This document shows positions 62,142 to 64,000 of a stretch of 64,000 nt of DNA, one piece after another (position 1 is the stretch's first letter; each line of letters begins with the position of its first letter). Below the pieces are notes generated by a model. It ran no database searches, was not told the DNA's origin, and worked only from the letters and a program-made list of their open reading frames with translations. The position numbers and the translations under genes were made by a program. This DNA comes from Cyanobacteria bacterium FACHB-DQ100. Its GTDB lineage: Bacteria; Cyanobacteriota; Cyanobacteriia; Leptolyngbyales; Leptolyngbyaceae. The stretch spans positions 62,001 through 126,000 of the forward strand of contig JACJNW010000022.1 in NCBI GenBank assembly GCA_014695195.1. Direction: 5' to 3'.

Positions 62142-63491
62142 TTAACAATTCCGCAATCGAGTTAAAGCAACGACTAGACTGTCTACTGAAGCTCGAACCG
62201 TTGAAGGAGAATGATTCGAGTTGACGATAATGCTAAAGACGATCGGCGAATAGTTCGGCGGGGTCACATAGCCCGAAAGCGCTACCACACCCGAAATGGT
62301 TCCAGTTTTGGCAAACACAATTCCTTGTGCTGGGGTATTCCGAAATCGATTGCTTAAGGTTCCACTCACGCCACCAACGGGGAGCGATCGTCGAAATACA
62401 TCCACATCGGGTCGTTGCGCCATTGCTTGCAAGGTCTGTACCAATGCTTCAGCACTGGCGCGATTGCGACCGGCAAGCCCGGAACCATCGACCATACTGA
62501 ACCGATTCGGATTTACGCCTAGCTCGGTCAGAATCGATCGTACTGCCGCGACTCCGCTGGCTGTGGAGTCTGAACTATTTGGGTCTTGCAACCGTCCCAG
62601 TGTCTTCAACAGCGCTTCTGCATAAGCATTATCGCTGTCTTGATTGGTTGTAAAGATTAAACGCGATAGGGGAGGAGAAATCACCGATGCGAGTTCAACT
62701 TCTCCGGGGGGTGCGGGTGTCCGTTTTACCAGCGTTGAACTTTTAACTTGAACGCCTGCACCCGCTAATCGTTGGCGAAACTCACCCACAAAATAATTAC
62801 CCGGATTGGAAACCGCACCCTCACCGATCACATTTTGATTCAACATTAGGCTATTGACTGGAGGGGCATATGCTTCCCCGCGATCGTCTGCATCCCAAAA
62901 AAGATTGTAGTCGGCTCCCCGAAAAATGGTATCGTCTCCGATCAACTGTTGCACCTGACGAATCCCGCGCTGACGTAATTGTTGGGTGAGTGAATTGAGT
63001 TGCGCGGTTCCGAAGCTTGGATCACCTTGACCAATCACCCGCAGCGTTAATAGATCGGGACTATTGGTATTGCCAAAAACCGGAGTGCGAATTTGATGCT
63101 GTGCGCCTAATTTTGCGAGGGCTGCTGCGGTTGTAAAAATCTTGTTGTTAGACGCGGGAACCAATTGCGTAAACGGATTACGAGCATAAAGATTCTGGCG
63201 CGTACCGCGTGGTGCTTGGGTCTGCACCAACACACCCCAGTTGGCAGTTAAGCGATTAATAATTCCGTCTAAGGTTCCACCAAGTTGCGCTGGACAGATG
63301 CCCCCGTTGACCGGAGCCTGAACTGGGCGCGTCGGTGCTGGAGTTTGAGGCGGTTGAGGGAGCGGCGAGGGCTGTGTGGAAGGCGGAAATAGGGGAGCTT
63401 GAGCGCGGACAGGTGCGGTTAAACTTTCCAGTGAGACAGACAGAGCAAGCGTTGCACAAAACATTCCGTGAGACAACAGCGCGAACTTCAT
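62142..63491 (-). CDS. D-alanyl-D-alanine carboxypeptidase/endopeptidase (PBP4, DacB type)
   Basis: A 449-residue periplasmic penicillin-binding protein of family S13. Signal peptide MFCATLALSVSLESLTAPVR; then a Pro-rich linker (about 33-70). Active-site motifs: SNNK in LVPASNNKIFTTAAAL (SXXK), SDN in NQDSDNAYAEALLK, and KTG in FAKTGTISGVV. Trims or cleaves peptidoglycan cross-links. The ATG at 63491 (MKFALL) gives the signal peptide; the longer frame to 63554 does not. Convergent with the BMP transporter operon. Confidence 0.93.
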   Translation of the reverse strand: MKFALLSHGMFCATLALSVSLESLTAPVRAQAPLFPPSTQPSPLPQPPQTPAPTRPVQAPVNGGICPAQLGGTLDGIINRLTANWGVLVQTQAPRGTRQNLYARNPFTQLVPASNNKIFTTAAALAKLGAQHQIRTPVFGNTNSPDLLTLRVIGQGDPSFGTAQLNSLTQQLRQRGIRQVQQLIGDDTIFRGADYNLFWDADDRGEAYAPPVNSLMLNQNVIGEGAVSNPGNYFVGEFRQRLAGAGVQVKSSTLVKRTPAPPGEVELASVISPPLSRLIFTTNQDSDNAYAEALLKTLGRLQDPNSSDSTASGVAAVRSILTELGVNPNRFSMVDGSGLAGRNRASAEALVQTLQAMAQRPDVDVFRRSLPVGGVSGTLSNRFRNTPAQGIVFAKTGTISGVVALSGYVTPPNYSPIVFSIIVNSNHSPSTVRASVDSLVVALTRLRNC

Positions 63492-63616
63492 AGAGGGCAG
63501 TCCCGGGTAACATTTCCATCGGCATTGACTAGAACGCCGAGGAATTTGTTGCACGATCGATCCGCGAGTTAATGTCAGTCCGATTAAATTTTTGCTTCGT
63601 TGTTAGCGGATGTGTG

Positions 63617-63721
63617 CCCCCTAAATCCCCCACTCGTGGGGGATTTAGAAAAAAGATGTTCCCCAAAAGCGAAGGATTCCTTCACCTTCAAAGTCCCCCA
63701 GAATGGGGGATTTAGGGGGCA
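63617..63721. repeat. Nested inverted repeat of the C/G-run family
   Basis: Outer arms GCCCCCTAAATCCCCCA (63617-63633) and TGGGGGATTTAGGGGGC (63705-63721) are perfect 17-base reverse complements. Each arm also begins an inner hairpin (CCCCCACTCGTGGGGG at 63628-63643 and CCCCCAGAATGGGGG at 63695-63709). The right arm's inner part is identical to that at 42726-42755. It lies in the leader of the carboxypeptidase gene. Confidence 0.9.
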
Positions 63722-63808
63722 ATCCGAGGATATAAACGCAGCAAAGACCATTTTGCTGAACTCACATCATTGAATAACTGCGATCGATCGTGCAATAAAT
63801 CGCTGCCA

Positions 63809-64000
63809 TTATACGCTCATCGCCAGCATTTTCTCGATCGGTTGTAAAGCGGCAATCCGAGTCGATTCTGGCAAGGTGATTTCAGGCGTTTTGTGTTTCA
63901 TTGCTAGGTAAAGTTTTTCCAGCGTGTTTAGCCGCATATGGGGGCATTCGTTACACGCACAGTTGTTGAGCGGGGGAGCCGGAATAAATTGTTTATCCGG
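63809..64000 (-). CDS. nadA: Quinolinate synthase (partial, N-terminus beyond window edge)
   Basis: The last 63 codons of NadA, the [4Fe-4S] enzyme that condenses iminoaspartate with dihydroxyacetone phosphate in NAD synthesis. [20 protein letters not shown] contains the C-terminal cluster-ligand Cys of the family, and the end is IEKMLAMSV then TAA. The remaining part of the gene lies beyond the right edge. The identity rests on this strongly conserved segment. Confidence 0.9.
   Translation of the reverse strand, partial: PDKQFIPAPPLNNCACNECPHMRLNTLEKLYLAMKHKTPEITLPESTRIAALQPIEKMLAMSV

Overview
The window is a 64 kb stretch of a cyanobacterial chromosome. The evidence is a psaB gene for photosystem I, a plant-type ferredoxin, homologues of plastid ycf23 and ycf54, a group 3 sigma factor of the SigG type, a UbiB/AarF-like kinase, a one-piece tmRNA with a cyanobacterial-type tag, and very many HIP1 octamers (GCGATCGC). 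A Leptolyngbya-like filamentous lineage fits the general character, but this is a guess from protein style and not a measured assignment.

Layout. 1-12 kb: argH (cut by the left edge), an orphan NarL-type regulator, a PMT-family glycosyltransferase, a coiled-coil protein, a small exported protein, a GT4 glycosyltransferase, a ComFB protein, a NUDIX hydrolase, an L,D-transpeptidase, a SigG-like sigma factor with its anti-sigma partner, and a gamma-glutamylcyclotransferase-like and a WbuC-like protein. 12-18.5 kb is the disturbed accessory part: an operon of unknown function whose first gene is broken by a TGA codon and by an ISAzo13-family insertion with a 3-bp duplication, then an unknown divergent gene and a membrane-anchored Ser/Thr kinase. 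18.5-32 kb: ferredoxin, proline iminopeptidase, ilvC, an XPB-like helicase, moaA, a glutathione transferase, a psaB gene without psaA beside it, moaE, hflX, a voltage-gated channel-like protein, cobS and a conserved unknown protein. 32-45 kb: a metal-binding lipoprotein, a UbiB-like kinase, tmRNA, a polysaccharide deacetylase overlapping an acetyltransferase, ycf23, a DUF4870 protein, a three-gene sugar ABC transporter, a YfiH/laccase-domain protein and an M23 peptidase. 45-54 kb: a short unlisted membrane-peptide gene, the recG operon, folD-crtE-PAP2-thioesterase, and a leftward run pdxJ-ycf54-unknown-ATPase. 54-64 kb: a cytochrome b6-like protein, a large ClC-CBS-Usp protein, a BMP-type (nucleoside-like) ABC transporter with only one permease gene, a PBP4-type carboxypeptidase and the end of nadA.

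Most of the region is ordinary housekeeping and envelope or transport function. The more unusual signals are the decayed operon at 12.4-17 kb, the solitary and somewhat divergent psaB, the ClC protein with Gln in place of the gating Glu, the cytochrome b6-like protein with one haem-ligand His replaced, hflX whose homologous reading frame extends past the first usable start codon, and several dispersed palindromic repeats made of C/G runs placed at the edges of transport genes. No CRISPR array, tRNA, rRNA, phage or complete defence system was found. All functional names rest on motif and family recognition by eye; no database search was run.
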